This document shows positions 5,888 to 6,426 of a stretch of 6,426 bases of DNA, piece by piece; position 1 is the stretch's first letter, and every line of letters starts with the position of its first letter. This DNA comes from Myxococcota bacterium. Lineage in GTDB: Bacteria > Myxococcota_A > UBA9160 > PR03. The stretch is taken from positions 1 through 6,426 of the forward strand of contig JASJBO010000401.1 of the NCBI GenBank assembly GCA_030066475.1, written 5' to 3'. The position numbers and the translations under genes are program-made. The notes beneath the pieces are model-generated. The model saw only the letters and a list, made by a program, of their open reading frames with translations. It was not told the DNA's origin and made no database searches.

Positions 5888-5915
5888 CGCTGGGTCGAGC
5901 ATGCTCCTGCCAGCG
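5888..5915. repeat. Interrupted 28-bp dyad upstream of a sigma-54 promoter, possible enhancer site
   Basis: Outer arms CGCTGG (5888-5893) and CCAGCG (5910-5915) flank, with 3-bp spacers on each side, a central perfect 10-bp palindrome GAGCATGCTC (5897-5906). The whole is symmetric about 5901.5, roughly 80 bp before the predicted transcript start near 5981. That distance and symmetry are typical of sigma-54 activator binding sites; the activator is unknown. Confidence 0.45.
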
Positions 5916-5954
5916 TCATGGCCACCGCTTGCGGGAACCCTGGCCCACCAACCC

Positions 5955-5970
5955 CGGCACGCTAGTTGCA
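5955..5970 (+). promoter_or_regulatory. Sigma-54 (-24/-12) promoter for the penicillin-acylase-family gene
   Basis: CGGCACG-CTAG-TTGCA has one mismatch to the consensus TGGCACG-N4-TTGCW. GG (5956-5957) and GC (5968-5969) are exactly 10 bp apart. The predicted transcript start is near 5981, with a 30-nt leader containing the AAGGAG ribosome-binding site. Confidence 0.6.
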
Positions 5971-5999
5971 CAAGTTGCTCTCCTCCCTCTTGAATCCGC

Positions 6000-6005
6000 A
6001 AGGAG
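6000..6005 (+). promoter_or_regulatory. Ribosome-binding site deciding the GTG start at 6011
   Basis: AAGGAG with a 5-nt spacer before GTG. No in-frame ATG occurs until inside the conserved enzyme domain, so this site supports the GTG as start. Confidence 0.75.
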
Positions 6006-6010
6006 AAGAC

Positions 6011-6426
6011 GTGCGTTTCGCAGCTCTCGCCCTGCTCGGCCTGGTCCTGCCCCTTCTCGCGCCGGGCGGCGCATCGGCGGGCACCACCGAGACCATCGAG
6101 ATCCCCGGCATCGAGGAGCCGGTCACGGTCTACACGGACGCGCTGGGGGTGCCGCACGTCTACGCGGCCACCCTGAAGGACGCGGCCGCGGTCCAGGGCT
6201 ATGTGCACGCGCGAGACCGCTTCTTCCAGATGGACGTGGCGCGCCGCGCAGCCGCGGGGCAGCTGGCCGAGCTCACGGGGAGTCTCCCGGACCTCCAAAG
6301 CGACGCTGGGACTCGCCTGCTCGGGTTGCGCCAGGCCGCGCAACGCTCGGCCGATCTCCTCACGCCGCGGGAGCAGGCTTTCGCGCAGGCCTACGCCGAC
6401 GGTGTGAACGCCTATCTGGCGGCGAA
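6011..6426 (+). CDS. Penicillin acylase family Ntn-hydrolase, N-terminal part (partial)
   Basis: The first 138 codons of a gene cut by the right edge. The GTG start opens a clear signal peptide (RFAALALLGLVLPLLAPGG, likely cut after ASA at residues 21-23). The mature part is the start of the alpha-subunit of the penicillin G acylase family: 'VTVYTDALGVPHVYA' (38-52), 'GYVHARDRFFQMDVARR' (63-79), 'GQLAELTG' (83-90) and 'YADGVNAYLA' near the edge. In this family a periplasmic proenzyme cuts itself into alpha and beta chains, and the new N-terminal Ser of the beta chain hydrolyses amide bonds. Members act on beta-lactams, acyl-homoserine lactones, lipopeptides or other N-acyl compounds, and the substrate cannot be told from this portion. 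The catalytic Ser and spacer peptide lie outside the window. A sigma-54-type promoter and upstream dyad precede it. Confidence 0.88.
   Translation, partial: MRFAALALLGLVLPLLAPGGASAGTTETIEIPGIEEPVTVYTDALGVPHVYAATLKDAAAVQGYVHARDRFFQMDVARRAAAGQLAELTGSLPDLQSDAGTRLLGLRQAAQRSADLLTPREQAFAQAYADGVNAYLAA

Larger units (their letters stand above)
5608..6010. other. 403-bp divergent control region without genes
   Basis: Lies between the oppositely oriented lipase and penicillin-acylase-family genes. Open frames here are short, have low-complexity Pro/Arg/Ser composition and show no recognisable protein features, so no small gene is called. It holds an 11-bp inverted repeat next to the lipase start, a C-rich stretch around 5841-5870, small dyads (CGCT-tgg-AGCG at 5828-5838; GCGGC-ga-GCCGC at 5871-5882; CCAGGT at 5796-5801 with ACCTGG at 5821-5826), a larger interrupted dyad at 5888-5915 and a sigma-54-type promoter at 5955-5970. 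Confidence 0.7.

Noticed and set aside
5966..5996. Sigma-70-type promoter TTGCAC with TTGAAT 18 bp later before the penicillin-acylase-family gene.
   Set aside because: Only 3 of 6 and 4 of 6 matches, and the -35 overlaps the much better -24/-12 motif.
1..6426. tRNA, rRNA, CRISPR array, insertion sequence or integrase.
   Set aside because: No cloverleaf-like sequence, regularly spaced repeats, transposase motifs or terminal inverted repeats with target duplications were seen.

Overview
The window is GC-rich, with strong G/C preference at third codon positions. Three exported proteins carry PEP-CTERM sorting signals, one carries a tail-fibre-like N-terminal domain, and -24/-12 (sigma-54 type) promoter motifs recur. 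Together this suggests a Gram-negative bacterium with an exosortase system, such as a deltaproteobacterial/Myxococcota-like or Binatota-like environmental lineage. The taxon is an inference; no marker gene is present.

Six protein-coding genes strictly alternate in strand (- + - + - +), so there are no operons. From left to right they are: the start of a secreted, tail-fibre-like surface protein (1-504, minus, continues off the left edge); a PEP-CTERM protein (741-1754, plus); a diverged paralogous PEP-CTERM protein (1586-2464, minus); a PEP-CTERM-anchored sphingomyelinase-type phosphodiesterase of the DNase I/EEP superfamily (2738-4444, plus); a class 3 (alpha/beta hydrolase) lipase (4372-5607, minus); and the start of a secreted penicillin-acylase-family Ntn-hydrolase (6011-6426, plus, runs off the right edge). 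No RNA gene, mobile element or CRISPR array was seen.

The two convergent pairs overlap tail-to-tail, by 169 bp and 73 bp, and each overlap contains a perfect inverted repeat that may act as a bidirectional terminator. The three divergent intergenic regions (505-740, 2465-2737, 5608-6010) hold the control signals. Four genes have a good GG-N10-GC promoter at a sensible distance (minus 504, minus 2464, plus 2738, plus 6011) and the other two have weak candidates. Each divergent region also holds a long DNA dyad, in places where a sigma-54 activator could bind. The sphingomyelinase promoter would put the transcript start about 2 nt before its ATG, which would explain why that gene has no Shine-Dalgarno sequence.

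Functionally the window looks like an exported or surface-displayed module: hydrolases that act on phospholipid headgroups, ester lipids and amides, plus surface proteins of unknown role. Co-regulation through sigma-54 is the most interesting hypothesis and is testable.
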